Positions 45,618 through 55,036 of a stretch of DNA of 64,000 nucleotides are shown here, piece after piece. The first letter of the stretch is position 1; each line of letters begins with the position of its first letter. Source of the stretch: Arenibacter catalasegens (GTDB lineage Bacteria; Bacteroidota; Bacteroidia; Flavobacteriales; Flavobacteriaceae); NCBI RefSeq assembly GCF_002909235.1, contig NZ_PHQQ01000017.1, forward strand, positions 1-64,000, written 5' to 3'. Under the pieces are notes generated by a model, which saw nothing but the letters and a program-made list of their open reading frames with translations, did not search any database and had not been told where the DNA came from. The position numbers and the translations under genes were made by a program.

Positions 45618-47882
45618 ATGCAATCGTTGTTAAAAAATACATTTATAAGGTTTATATTAATTTCTTTATTGTTTTTATTGCCACTGTTCGCTACAAGTCA
45701 AATTACTATTTCGGGAACTGTTGTCGTAAATGATGGCAAGGGAACTGCAATTGCACGATCTGGAGTTCATGTTTATTGGCAGGACAGCACCGCCATGGTT
45801 TTGACCAACACAGAAGGTTATTTCAAAATACCGTATAATAACAATACTAAAAAACTTATATTAAGCTTTCCTGGATATCAAACAGATACCCTTGATGCGA
45901 ATAGACCAAATATTGGTAAAATATTATTACAGAAGGAAATAGATTTGGAGGAGGTTATTGTTATGAATAAAATAAAACCTCTTCAAAAGTCATTGTTCGA
46001 AGTGCAGAATGTTGTCACTGTTGATAGCAGGGAAATGCTCAAGGCCGCATGCTGCAATCTTTCGGAAAGCTTTGAAACCAATCCCACCGTTGATGTCAAC
46101 ATTTCTGATGCTGTCACTGGAGCCAAACAAATTCAAATGTTGGGCTTAAATAGTCCCTATCTCCTATTTACACAAGAAAACATACCGTCTATAAGAGGCG
46201 CATCCCAAATTTATGGGTTATCCTTTATTCCTGGTTCCTGGATTGAAAGCATACAAATTACCAAAGGGTCCGGTGGGGTTCAAAATGGATATGAAAGTAT
46301 TTCCGGACAAATAAATTCGGAATTGGTGAAACCACTAAGCGACAAGCTTTTATTTTTGAACATCTATTCCAATAATTATGAACGATATGAGTTTAACGGA
46401 AGATTCAACAAGAAAATATCCAAAAATCTAGGAACAGGAATTTATGTCCATGGCAATTTAAGAAATGGCACCATAGACAACAATAATGATGGATTCTTGG
46501 ATACGCCATTGGCCGAACAAATCAATTTAATGAACAGGTGGCAATATATGGACAGTGAAAAGGGCTGGGTAAGTTTTTTAACCCTTCATTATCTAAAGGA
46601 CAAAAAAAACACTGGCCAGGTAAATTTTGTACCAGAACGAGATAAATTAACAACTAATAATTGGGGTAGTGAAGTACTAAGTCACCGGTTGGATATTTCT
46701 TCTAAAGTGGGATATGTTTTCCCTGATTTACCTTATCAAAGTATTGGAATACAAACGTCTTATAACGTTCACGACCAGAATTCGTATTATGGCCTGAACC
46801 TTTACGATATAAAGCAAAACTCATTCTATACGAACCTAATTTTTAACAGCATCATTAATAACACACGAAATAAAATTAAAGCTGGCGTCAATTATAGTAA
46901 TGACTATTATGACGAACAAGTAAATGGGCAAGCCTTAGAAAGAAATGACAATACTATAGGATCATTTTTTGAGTATAGTTATGATAGCTTGGAAAAATTA
47001 AGTTTAGTAGCCGGAATTAGATTGGATCACCATAATAAACTTGGCAATTTTATTACCCCACGTTTGCATATAAGATATTCACTTTGGGATAAGGCAAGTC
47101 TCAGGGGTTCTTTAGGCAAGGGTGTAAAAGGAGCCAACATCTTTGCAGAAAACCAACAACTATTTGCTTCTTCAAGAAGTGTGGAAATAATAGAAAATTC
47201 AGGTAAAATCTACGGTCTTAACCCGGAAGTTGCCTGGAATTTTGGGATAAGTTTAATCCAAAAATTATATCTCTGGAATAGAGTCTTGGATTTTTCTACT
47301 GATTTTTACAGTACACAGTTTCAAAATCAGGTGGTAATTGATTGGGAAGATCCTAGAAAAATATCATTTTATAATTTGGACGGAAAAAGTTATTCCAATA
47401 GTTTACAAATAGATTTAAATTATGAAATAGTTCAAAATCTTGACCTAAGGGCAACCTACAAATATTATGATATTAGGGTTGATTACCAATCAGGTAGGTT
47501 AACAAAACCTTTACAACCCAAACATCGTTTTTTCACTAATATAAGTTATGAAACACTTAGCAAATCGAATGGATCTCAATGGCGATTCGATTATACCCTT
47601 CACTGGCAGGGTGAACAACGATTGCCCAATACAGCTTCAAACCCTAATGAATATCATTTAGCATCATTTTCACCCTCATATGCTTTAATGAATACACAAG
47701 CAACCAGAGTGTTTTCAAAGAAATTTGAAGTTTATATAGGTGGGGAAAATATCGCCAATTATACCCAAAACAGGGCTATATTAGGGAGTGATGATCCATT
47801 TGGACCGTATTTTGATAGTACCATCCTATATGCCCCTGTTTTGGGAAGTACTTATTACATTGGCTTAAGATATAAATTATAA
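45618..47882 (+). CDS. TonB-dependent outer-membrane receptor, probably metal/copper related
   Basis: 754 residues. Signal peptide (LISLLFLLPLFATSQ), a carboxypeptidase-regulatory-like domain (ISGTVVVNDGKGTAIARSGV to about 110), a plug domain (DSREMLKAACCNLSESFETN, then VTGAKQIQMLGLNSPY and GSWIESIQITKGSGGVQNGY) and a C-terminal barrel ending in TYYIGLRYKL with aromatic-rich last strand. The 'CC-N-L-x-E-S-F-E' plug variant and the HMA-domain gene 9 bp downstream fit receptors linked to copper handling. A tyrosinase, a copper enzyme, is encoded nearby. Confidence 0.85.
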   Translation: MQSLLKNTFIRFILISLLFLLPLFATSQITISGTVVVNDGKGTAIARSGVHVYWQDSTAMVLTNTEGYFKIPYNNNTKKLILSFPGYQTDTLDANRPNIGKILLQKEIDLEEVIVMNKIKPLQKSLFEVQNVVTVDSREMLKAACCNLSESFETNPTVDVNISDAVTGAKQIQMLGLNSPYLLFTQENIPSIRGASQIYGLSFIPGSWIESIQITKGSGGVQNGYESISGQINSELVKPLSDKLLFLNIYSNNYERYEFNGRFNKKISKNLGTGIYVHGNLRNGTIDNNNDGFLDTPLAEQINLMNRWQYMDSEKGWVSFLTLHYLKDKKNTGQVNFVPERDKLTTNNWGSEVLSHRLDISSKVGYVFPDLPYQSIGIQTSYNVHDQNSYYGLNLYDIKQNSFYTNLIFNSIINNTRNKIKAGVNYSNDYYDEQVNGQALERNDNTIGSFFEYSYDSLEKLSLVAGIRLDHHNKLGNFITPRLHIRYSLWDKASLRGSLGKGVKGANIFAENQQLFASSRSVEIIENSGKIYGLNPEVAWNFGISLIQKLYLWNRVLDFSTDFYSTQFQNQVVIDWEDPRKISFYNLDGKSYSNSLQIDLNYEIVQNLDLRATYKYYDIRVDYQSGRLTKPLQPKHRFFTNISYETLSKSNGSQWRFDYTLHWQGEQRLPNTASNPNEYHLASFSPSYALMNTQATRVFSKKFEVYIGGENIANYTQNRAILGSDDPFGPYFDSTILYAPVLGSTYYIGLRYKL

Positions 47883-47891
47883 ATTTTTGGT

Positions 47892-48257
47892 ATGAAAAAA
47901 TTAATTATCTGCTTATTATTGATTATTACTTCTGTAAAAGCCTATTCACAGGACAAAAATAAGAAGGTCTCCTTTGAGGTAAAGGGAAATTGTGCTATGT
48001 GCAAAGCAAGAATAGAGAAGGCGTCCCTTAAGGTCAAAGGAGTTAAATATGTAAATTGGGACATCGCCTCCAAACAACTGACTTTAATTTTGGATGAGAA
48101 TAAATGTGGACCCCTAGATGTTAAAAAGGCTATTGCAAGGGTTGGTCACGATACCGATTCGGCTCAAGCGGATGATAACACCTATAACAACTTACCGCCC
48201 TGCTGTAAATTTAGAGATCCAGAAAGTGTTCATATGGACCATAATGTTAAACATTGA
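47892..48257 (+). CDS. Secreted heavy-metal-associated (HMA) domain protein
   Basis: 121 residues. Signal peptide MKKLIICLLLIITSVKAYSQ, then an HMA fold with metal site GNCAMCKARIEKASLKVKGV and a strand YVNWDIASKQLTLIL. The C-terminus has an extra metal-type cluster LPPCCKFRDPESVHMDHNVK. It should bind copper or a similar soft metal in the periplasm and pass it to or from the TonB receptor encoded just upstream. Confidence 0.85.
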   Translation: MKKLIICLLLIITSVKAYSQDKNKKVSFEVKGNCAMCKARIEKASLKVKGVKYVNWDIASKQLTLILDENKCGPLDVKKAIARVGHDTDSAQADDNTYNNLPPCCKFRDPESVHMDHNVKH

Positions 48258-48398
48258 GCAATAATGCTTCCGTTAAAGTTGGGTAGCTGAGCTAATATTT
48301 TTTTTAAAAAATAGGGTAACCCATAATATATGCCAATTGTCCTGCAAAATGCCATTAGCGTTGCGATACACCTCTGTAACAATGATTGGATATAATGC

Positions 48399-48433
48399 AA
48401 AAAAATAGCTAGGAAGTTTCCCAGCCATTTTTT
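48399..48433 (-). terminator. Terminator of the tyrosinase gene
   Basis: On the minus strand: AAAAAATGGCTGGGA, loop, TCCTAGCTATTTTTT. The stem uses two G-U pairs in that orientation but A-C mismatches in the other, which assigns it to the leftward tyrosinase transcript ending at 48473. Confidence 0.6.
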
Positions 48434-48472
48434 ATTTGCACATCTAATAAGATATTCATTGAATTAAAATAT

Positions 48473-49891
48473 CTAAAGTTTCACGACTCTCTTGGCCAAT
48501 AATATTTCACCTTGACCATTTACTACTTGAATGACATAAATACCGGAGGAAAGGCCGTATAGGTTGTTAATTTCCAAAGTATCCGTGTTTTGAAAGGATT
48601 CTTTTCTAATGGACATACCCATCATATTAAACACTTCGATAGAACAATCGGTTTTTTTATTTAGCTTGATAGTGATCTTATTGATGAAAGGGTTAGGAAA
48701 TGTAGTCATAAAAACAGGGCTATCATCCTTATTGTCTTCCTGCCATTCCACAACATTTTTGATATCTATATGATCAAAAGGTTTGTCATTTACTACCAAG
48801 GCTCGACTGGATTTTCCTGTTAGACCAGAATTGGCAACATCTATCCTTGCCGTAAATGAAGAACCACTTTCCGCCGTAAAGCCCGGCTTTAACTCAATCG
48901 TATTTAATGATTCAATTCTAGCTGAACGGCCGGAGGGCACAATAAAACCGTTATCTCCCGCTTCTATCAGAAATTGATAATAAAATACTTCTTCGGGATT
49001 GTAGGTATTACCCACAATGTAATTATCCAATACCGCAAGCCCATTTCTTGCATAGAAAACACCCAATACCCTACTATCAATAATACTATTTGGATTTACG
49101 GAAGGCAATGTTTGGCCATCAAAAACATAGGTTCCGTCATAGCGTAGCATTGAAGTACTAATAAAACCAGATGAGCCAGGATTATTTTCTTCCCATTCTT
49201 GCCAAAGTCTATCTACATTGGTATGATGCAAATAAAATACAGGGTCCCTTGGCGAAGCCCCCGTGGGCATAAAGCCTCCTGTCCATGAATGTGCACCTGA
49301 ATGAACCCTTCCTCGTTCGAAACGATTGGAATATGCGTAAAATCCTACTGTCTGGGAATCCGGAGGTGGCCAACTTGTACCGCTTATGCCTTGTATCACA
49401 TTCACATTACTATCACTAGTACCAGTTGTAACTGGCAAAGTACCTGAAGCACCTAAGGCCCTGCCCAAGCCCCAATTGGCATCAAAACTTCCCATTAAAT
49501 CTTGGTTCCACAATGTTGAATTCACAGACCTCTCCTCATAACTTTCCCAATAAACCAAGCTAATTCTAGGATTTATATTTTGAAGGGCCTGTTCTACTTC
49601 AAACATTTGTCGTCGGTGCCAGGCAAGAAAAATGTCCCGCTGCGGTTCGTCTGGTAGGTTGAAATGTATGTCCAATCGTGTTGGATCAATAGTATTATCA
49701 AAATTGAAAAAATTATTGTGGAATGTAGCTAAATCATTAACTAAGTCTGCACCTGACCTCAAGCCATAAAATCCATTGACCAATTCAATTTTCTCATATT
49801 GAGACATCTCAGTAAAATTTTTCCGTATACTTTGGGCTCCAACTTGAGACACCAAAAATGAAAAAACAAATAATGCATAATACTTATTCAT
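48473..49891 (-). CDS. Secreted tyrosinase-family copper oxidase with type IX sorting domain
   Basis: 472 residues. Signal peptide (YYALFVFSFLVSQVGAQ). Copper site A region: DIHFNLPDEPQRDIFLAWHR followed by RQMFEVEQAL; copper site B region: RVHSGAHSWTGGF and DPVFYLHHTNVDRLWQEWEE with the diagnostic paired His. After the catalytic domain a linker (ELKPGFTAESGSSFTARI) leads to a T9SS type A C-terminal domain (TTFPNPFINKITIKLNKK ... ILLAKRVVKL). Tyrosinases hydroxylate or oxidise phenols; secretion suggests extracellular phenol oxidation or melanin formation. The copper system upstream may serve it. Confidence 0.88.
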   Translation of the reverse strand: MNKYYALFVFSFLVSQVGAQSIRKNFTEMSQYEKIELVNGFYGLRSGADLVNDLATFHNNFFNFDNTIDPTRLDIHFNLPDEPQRDIFLAWHRRQMFEVEQALQNINPRISLVYWESYEERSVNSTLWNQDLMGSFDANWGLGRALGASGTLPVTTGTSDSNVNVIQGISGTSWPPPDSQTVGFYAYSNRFERGRVHSGAHSWTGGFMPTGASPRDPVFYLHHTNVDRLWQEWEENNPGSSGFISTSMLRYDGTYVFDGQTLPSVNPNSIIDSRVLGVFYARNGLAVLDNYIVGNTYNPEEVFYYQFLIEAGDNGFIVPSGRSARIESLNTIELKPGFTAESGSSFTARIDVANSGLTGKSSRALVVNDKPFDHIDIKNVVEWQEDNKDDSPVFMTTFPNPFINKITIKLNKKTDCSIEVFNMMGMSIRKESFQNTDTLEINNLYGLSSGIYVIQVVNGQGEILLAKRVVKL

Positions 49892-49906
49892 AATACATTA
49901 TATTTT

Positions 49907-52012
49907 CTAATTATTTCCTTTAATTAACCTTTCCAATTCAATAAATTTTTCAGACAATAATTGGATTTTCTTATTTTCATTTTCCAACTTAATTATTTTC
50001 TTTTCTTGTTGGATGGTATATAAAGTCAATTCTTCTATTTTCTGAAGTAACTTCGCATTCATTTCACCTAACTTAATACCATTTAGTTCAACTTCTGCGG
50101 CACTTGGGATATTCTCTAAATGACCTTTATCTAGAATATGCTGCTCCACTTCCTCTAAGGTAGGAAGACCATAATTTTTTGTAAAAACAAAATCAGGCCA
50201 ATTTTGGGATAATTCAACTTTTATTTCCTCAGCCACCACATTACCATCAACAGCCAATCTATAGCCTTGGGTATTTGTAGTACCGATACCTACATTTCTA
50301 CTAGCGAACAAGTCCCTAGCGGTCCAATCCACTGTTGGTAAATTTGAGTTTGCTGAAGTATAATCAATTACACCGGTTCCTGTTGTAGTAACATTTGCTG
50401 CATTGCTCGCAGGTGAAACATTACCGGCAGCATCCCTAGCCGTTATTGTAAAAGCATAGGAAGTATTTTGAGTAAGTCCGGTCACATTAAAAGTAAGGGC
50501 TCCTGTTGTGGTTCCTATACTGGTACCGTTTTGCAATATGGTATATCCCGTAACCCCAACATTATCAGTAGAAGCTGCCCAAGAAAGGTTTGTAGTGGTT
50601 GTTGTGGTTCCATTGGCCGCCAAACTACTTGGTGCCGTTGGTGGCTGGCCATCCGCCGCCGTTAAGGTTGTGACATTTGCCGTATTACTAACGGGCGAAA
50701 CATTGCCTGCCGCATCGCTTGCGGTTACCGTAAAGGCATAAGTAGTATTTTGGGTAAGTCCGGTCACATTAAAAGTAAGTGCCCCTGTGGTAGTCCCAAT
50801 ACTAGTGCCATTCCGCAGTATAGTATATCCAGTAACCCCAACATTATCAGTAGAAGCTGCCCAAGAAAGGTTTGTAGTGGTTGTTGTGGTTCCATTGGCC
50901 GCCAAACTACTTGGCGCCGTTGGTGGCTGGCCATCCGCCGCCGTTAAGGTTGTGACATTTGCCGTATTACTTACCAGCGAAACATTGCCTGCCGCATCGC
51001 TTGCGGTTACCGTAAAGGCATAGGTGGTATTTTGGGTAAGTCCGGTCACATTAAAAGTAAGGGCTCCTGTTGTGGTTCCTATACTGGTACCGTTTTGCAA
51101 TATGGTATATCCCGTAACCCCAACATTATCAGTAGAAGCTGCCCAAGAAAGGTTTGTAGTGGTTGTTGTGGTCCCATTGGCCGCCAAACTACTTGGTGCC
51201 GTTGGTGGCTGACTATCAGTAGCCGTTAAGGTGGTGACATTTACTGTATTGCTTGCAGGTGAAACGTTGCCCGCTGCATCGCTTGCAGTTACCGTAAAGG
51301 AATAGGAAGTATTTTGAAAAAGACCGGTTACGTTAAGGGTAGTAGCGCCATTTGTAGTTCCAATACTAGTTCCATTTTGCAATATAGTATACCCCGTAAC
51401 CCCAACGTTGTCCGTAGACGGTGTCCAATTCAAGGTAGTCCCCGTAGCTGTAGTGCCACTTGCCACTAAGTTCGTAGGTGCTGTTGGTGGTGTTGCATCA
51501 CTTCCTGCTGGGAGTATGGAAACGTTATCTATAAATACTGTATTTCCTGCTGTGTTTCCGGAGGAAGAAAGTCCATTGTAAATAGTTATCCGTGGATTAG
51601 AGGAGGTAGCGGTAACATTAAATACATATTGGGTCCAATTTGTATCAGTAATAGGAGTCGTGGAAAATCCTGTAACGCCCGTCCAATTTGCAAATGCTGG
51701 TGCTGCGGGTGTAGTTACCTGGGGGCCTTGTCTTGCCCATATTCGTATAACATAATCGTTGCCGATTGTAGCGTTATAAAAATAGTCCATTCGATATCTG
51801 CTACCAGTGTTCGAAACCATACTTATTGCGAAGTTCCCCTGTTGAGGATTGGTAGCACTAGATGTAATAACAGCCGAACCAGACCAACCCGTTGTAGAAT
51901 TGGACTCATTTGCAATTGAAGCTGCATTTGACTGTGTGTGAAGCTCTTGACCAATTCCGCCTTCAACATAAAACAAACATAATGACAAAAATAATAGTAA
52001 TATTTTTTTCAT
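49907..52012 (-). CDS. Large secreted FN3-repeat protein with coiled-coil C-terminal module
   Basis: 701 residues. Signal peptide (ILLLFLSLCLFYVEGGIGQ); a carbohydrate-binding-module-like beta-sandwich at about 24-168; four fibronectin type III domains at about 173-550, each ending in a 'SDAAGNVS' strand; a short 'VGIGT' bridge; and a C-terminal module (AVDGNVVAEEIKVELSQNWP, LPTLEEVEQHILDKGHLENI, then a heptad-rich coiled coil with LKQK/IEEL runs). The C-terminal module is shared with the protein at 53095. Likely a surface or adhesive protein; no enzyme domain seen. It lies 15 bp upstream of the tyrosinase gene in the same direction and may be co-expressed. Confidence 0.75.
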   Translation of the reverse strand: MKKILLLFLSLCLFYVEGGIGQELHTQSNAASIANESNSTTGWSGSAVITSSATNPQQGNFAISMVSNTGSRYRMDYFYNATIGNDYVIRIWARQGPQVTTPAAPAFANWTGVTGFSTTPITDTNWTQYVFNVTATSSNPRITIYNGLSSSGNTAGNTVFIDNVSILPAGSDATPPTAPTNLVASGTTATGTTLNWTPSTDNVGVTGYTILQNGTSIGTTNGATTLNVTGLFQNTSYSFTVTASDAAGNVSPASNTVNVTTLTATDSQPPTAPSSLAANGTTTTTTNLSWAASTDNVGVTGYTILQNGTSIGTTTGALTFNVTGLTQNTTYAFTVTASDAAGNVSLVSNTANVTTLTAADGQPPTAPSSLAANGTTTTTTNLSWAASTDNVGVTGYTILRNGTSIGTTTGALTFNVTGLTQNTTYAFTVTASDAAGNVSPVSNTANVTTLTAADGQPPTAPSSLAANGTTTTTTNLSWAASTDNVGVTGYTILQNGTSIGTTTGALTFNVTGLTQNTSYAFTITARDAAGNVSPASNAANVTTTGTGVIDYTSANSNLPTVDWTARDLFASRNVGIGTTNTQGYRLAVDGNVVAEEIKVELSQNWPDFVFTKNYGLPTLEEVEQHILDKGHLENIPSAAEVELNGIKLGEMNAKLLQKIEELTLYTIQQEKKIIKLENENKKIQLLSEKFIELERLIKGNN
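50365..51496 (-). repeat. Four tandem FN3 repeats, three nearly identical (282-bp period)
   Basis: The last three units repeat every 282 bp (94 codons) with very few base changes; the first, N-terminal unit is more diverged. Repeated core text includes STDNVGVTGYTILQNGTSIG and NTTYAFTVTASDAAGNVS. The near identity points to recent unit expansion or conversion. Confidence 0.85.
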
Positions 52013-52454
52013 ATTAAAACACTTTATAAATGAATATACCTTGAGGGGGAATTTGCCACAAAATTAACATATTTTCTGCCTCATGATTACATTTTTCTAT
52101 GAACTGCACTTAAATAGCTATAAATGGTATTAAATAATGTAAAAACCTCAAAAAAACGACTATCGTTAGGCAGTTAAAACTTCACCTTACAATGAGTTGA
52201 AAAAGAATTTGATTTAAAATATCCCAACCTTTGTTAAACCTAGAGCCATCTACTCTCAAATTATCAATAATTTTCCTACTTAAAATCTCACATATCCAAT
52301 GTTAAAGTCTTCAATTTCCCTAACCGTCTATAATTAGCTAATTGGTAAATTTGTTACATTTGTCGAATATATTTATTCTTTTGACTAAAGTTCAATATAT
52401 TGGCACGCCCTATTTGTACTTTTACACAAATTTAATCTTACTCAAATTTTATTT
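52013..52454. other. Divergent intergenic region, no gene seen
   Basis: 442 bp between the leftward FN3 gene and the rightward collagen-like lipoprotein gene. It should hold both promoters; I cannot place a full TTG/TAnnTTTG pair with confidence. Confidence 0.4.
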
Positions 52455-53060
52455 ATGCGCAACACAAGGCTTTTTAAAATTGCTCTTTCACTGATCTTCA
52501 TGGCAGTTTTTGTAGGTTGTAGTCCGGAAGATGGCACAGATGGCCTGAATGGAACGAACGGTATTAATGGCATTGACGGTAACAATGGAAACAATGGACT
52601 AATAAAGACCCTAGTGGAACAGCCTGGGGCAAATTGTACCAATGGAGGTTTCAGCGTTCAGACTGGTTTGGATACAAATGCCAATAGTATTTTGGACGCC
52701 AATGAAGTAATTAGTACTGAATATTTGTGCAACGGTGACAATGCCAATATTACTTATCAAACATACGTTTCATTGATCAGTCAATCGGGTACAGAAAATC
52801 CAAGCTCCAATGTTCTGGAAAACACTTTAGATTTAAACATTAGTTGGGTAAGGGAATCCCAGGGAAAATATGTGGGAACTCTAGATAAAACAATTATCAT
52901 TGGAAAAACTGTAATTTTTTACACTACACCTACAACCCATACTGGGGTAAGAGGTGAAATAATTGGCGATAATCAGGTTAGAATAGAACTCCAAAATGGC
53001 ATTAATGCTTTTATGGATAATTTCAGCAACCTGTCCTTTGAATTAAGACAATATGAGTAG
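52455..53060 (+). CDS. Lipoprotein with short collagen-like segment and DUF7151-like domain
   Basis: 201 residues. Signal peptide and lipobox (LIFMAVFVGC). Next comes a Gly-x-x run (DGLNGTNGINGIDGNNGNNG, about 27-46), then a domain with EQPGANCTNGGFSVQTGLD, TNANSILDANEVISTEYLCN and G, which matches the cysteine-paired, Ca-loop-like DUF7151 pattern of Bacteroidota surface proteins. The C-terminal 80 residues are a lipocalin-like or beta-rich region of unknown role. The stop lies 34 bp before the next gene's ATG. Confidence 0.65.
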   Translation: MRNTRLFKIALSLIFMAVFVGCSPEDGTDGLNGTNGINGIDGNNGNNGLIKTLVEQPGANCTNGGFSVQTGLDTNANSILDANEVISTEYLCNGDNANITYQTYVSLISQSGTENPSSNVLENTLDLNISWVRESQGKYVGTLDKTIIIGKTVIFYTTPTTHTGVRGEIIGDNQVRIELQNGINAFMDNFSNLSFELRQYE

Positions 53061-53094
53061 CGTATGTATGCACCGTCAATTTAATTACACGATT

Positions 53095-54306
53095 ATGAAG
53101 AAAAAATATATTGCTCCGATAGCGTTCTTTTTCGTCCTTTTGGGATATAGTCAGGGAAATTATTTCCCGGCCTCGGGGAACGTTGGAATTGGTACCTTAA
53201 CACCAAATTTTAGCCTTGAGATAGCCGGAACTTTTAGTGCTTCAGAAATATTTGTAAATGGTTCCGTAATGCAAAGTTCCCCATGGTTGCTAAATGGCAT
53301 TAATACCTTTTACAATGCAGGTAGGGTGGGAATAGGCACCAACAATCCTGGATTTGCCTTGGACGTAGCAGGTACGGTAAATGCAACTAATCTATTAATA
53401 AATGGGGCTCCGCTCCCAGCTTCGCCATGGTCTCTTTCTGGATCCAACACGTTTTACAACGCTGGACGGGTGGGCATCGGCACCAATAACCCCGGATTTG
53501 CCCTAGATGTGGCAGGTACGGTAAATGCCACAAACTTTTTGATAAATGGGGCAGCACTTCCTGCTTCACCATGGTCTCTTTCTGGATCCAACACCTTTTA
53601 TAGTATAGGACGGGTGGGCATCGGTACAAATAGCCCTAATTTTGATCTAGATGTTGCTGGGACTGTAAATGCTACAAACCTATTGATAAATGGAGCCCCG
53701 CTCCCAGGTTCACCATGGTCAATTTCTGGGAATGAACTTTTTTATAATACAGGTAATGTAGGCATAGGCACAATCAACCCTAACTTTGATTTGGATGTGG
53801 CAGGAACCATAAATGCCACTACTATTCTAATAAATGGAGATCCGCTTCCAGGATCCCCATGGTCAGTCTCTGGGTCAAATGTAGTGTATAATGGAGGTGG
53901 CGTCGGAATTGGTCTAACCAATGTCCCATCTGGCTACGCATTGGCTGTGGATGGTAATGTGATTGCGGAAGAAATAAAAGTTGAATTATCCCAAAATTGG
54001 CCTGATTTTGTTTTTGCCAAAAATTACGGTCTTCCTACCTTAGAGGAAGTGGAGCAGCATATTCTAGATAAAGGTCATTTAGAGAATATTCCAAGTGCCG
54101 CAGAAGTTGAACTAAATGGTATTAAGTTAGGTGAAATGAATGCGAAGTTACTTCAGAAAATAGAAGAACTCACTTTATATACGATTCAACAACAAAAAGA
54201 AATTAAAGAATTAAAATTGGCCAATTCGAAATTCGAAGTCGAAAAGGAAAATTTAAAACTATTAGCGAACCGTTTAGACAAACTTGAAAAAACATTAACT
54301 GAATAA
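53095..54306 (+). CDS. Repetitive surface protein with shared C-terminal coiled-coil module
   Basis: 403 residues from the ATG at 53095, where a normal signal peptide starts (KKKYIAPIAFFFVLLGYSQ); an earlier in-frame ATG at 53053 overlaps the previous gene. Five 48-residue repeats (LPASPWSLSGSNTFYNAGRV, then GIGTNNPGFALDVAGTVNAT) make a tail-fibre-like beta stack. The C-terminal module (AVDGNVIAEEIKVELSQNWP ... LPTLEEVEQHILDKGHLENI) is the same as in the FN3 protein and ends in a coiled coil. Similar architectures resemble the stalk-plus-chaperone ends of phage tail fibres and adhesins. Function unknown, probably cell-surface. Confidence 0.72.
   Translation: MKKKYIAPIAFFFVLLGYSQGNYFPASGNVGIGTLTPNFSLEIAGTFSASEIFVNGSVMQSSPWLLNGINTFYNAGRVGIGTNNPGFALDVAGTVNATNLLINGAPLPASPWSLSGSNTFYNAGRVGIGTNNPGFALDVAGTVNATNFLINGAALPASPWSLSGSNTFYSIGRVGIGTNSPNFDLDVAGTVNATNLLINGAPLPGSPWSISGNELFYNTGNVGIGTINPNFDLDVAGTINATTILINGDPLPGSPWSVSGSNVVYNGGGVGIGLTNVPSGYALAVDGNVIAEEIKVELSQNWPDFVFAKNYGLPTLEEVEQHILDKGHLENIPSAAEVELNGIKLGEMNAKLLQKIEELTLYTIQQQKEIKELKLANSKFEVEKENLKLLANRLDKLEKTLTE
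53254..53973 (+). repeat. Five tandem 144-bp coding repeats
   Basis: Units start at about 53254, 53398, 53542, 53686 and 53830. The middle units share long near-identical runs such as CCATGGTCTCTTTCTGGATC. The first and last have diverged. Confidence 0.8.
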
Positions 54307-54350
54307 TTAGGTCTACAGTATCAAAAAAAATATTTAAACAGAACATCTGT

Positions 54351-54384
54351 GGGTTTAACTTTTAAAGTTGGACCCTTTTTTTTT
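54351..54384 (+). terminator. Terminator after the repetitive surface protein gene
   Basis: GGGTTTAACTTT pairs with AAAGTTGGACCC (two G-U pairs in RNA), followed by about nine T. It starts 45 bp after the stop at 54306. Confidence 0.75.
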
Positions 54385-54854
54385 AAATTAAAGACACTAT
54401 CCTTTTTAGTTGTAAGTTAAAATTAACTAGGGATTGCCTTTTAATTAATGTCAATCCTTTTTTCAAAGATCACAAGGAACTGATTTTTAATAGCTTCCTA
54501 GTAAGAACGGGCATTGTAAATGTGTTTTATCAGCCGTAAATTCTTCTCTACCCGTGCAACTAAATATAGCTACAAACACTTCATATATCGTCTACCTCAC
54601 ACATTTAAACCTTGGATTCCCAAAACCCATTCTTGACAGCTTCGGTAATTTTCAGGAGCTAAATACGGATGTCTTTGGCGCCACACACCCTGAAATAGAT
54701 CCGTCCATGCAACTCACATACAAGCAACTTCCCGACACCTTGTTTTAGGAGATATATAAAAACACTATTGAGTTCATCTCCAGTCTTGCCTATTTTAGAA
54801 ATTCATCAATATATAATTCATTTTTATTTAATGTGTAAATATTAAAAATTGAAC
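54385..54854. other. Intergenic region, no convincing gene
   Basis: About 470 bp between two terminators. An open frame of 64 codons (54554-54748) has no family features. Confidence 0.45.
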
Positions 54855-54855
54855 A

Positions 54856-54891
54856 AAAAAATAGCTGGGGGACATGCCCCAGCTATTTTTT
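54856..54891. terminator. Bidirectional terminator
   Basis: AAAAAATAGCTGGGG, loop GACATG, CCCCAGCTATTTTTT: a perfect 15-bp stem with A and T runs on both sides. It stands between convergent genes (rightward surface protein, leftward GNAT-like trio). Confidence 0.8.
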
Positions 54892-55036
54892 GCTCACTCA
54901 CTTTATTAGGTAGTAGAAAATTAATTTCAGACAGCAACCTGTTTTACAAAAAGTCCAAACTAAAAATTAAATTATCACCTATTTTATGACATGTAAGAAC
55001 AACAAATTAACTTTAATTAATTTATTCAAGTAATTC

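Noticed and set aside
50468-51229. Plus-strand open frames with a 282-bp period
   Set aside because: They are shadows of the FN3 repeats on the other strand; the repeat explains their similarity.
54554-54748. Open frame of 64 codons between two terminators
   Set aside because: No features and no plausible start context; likely chance.
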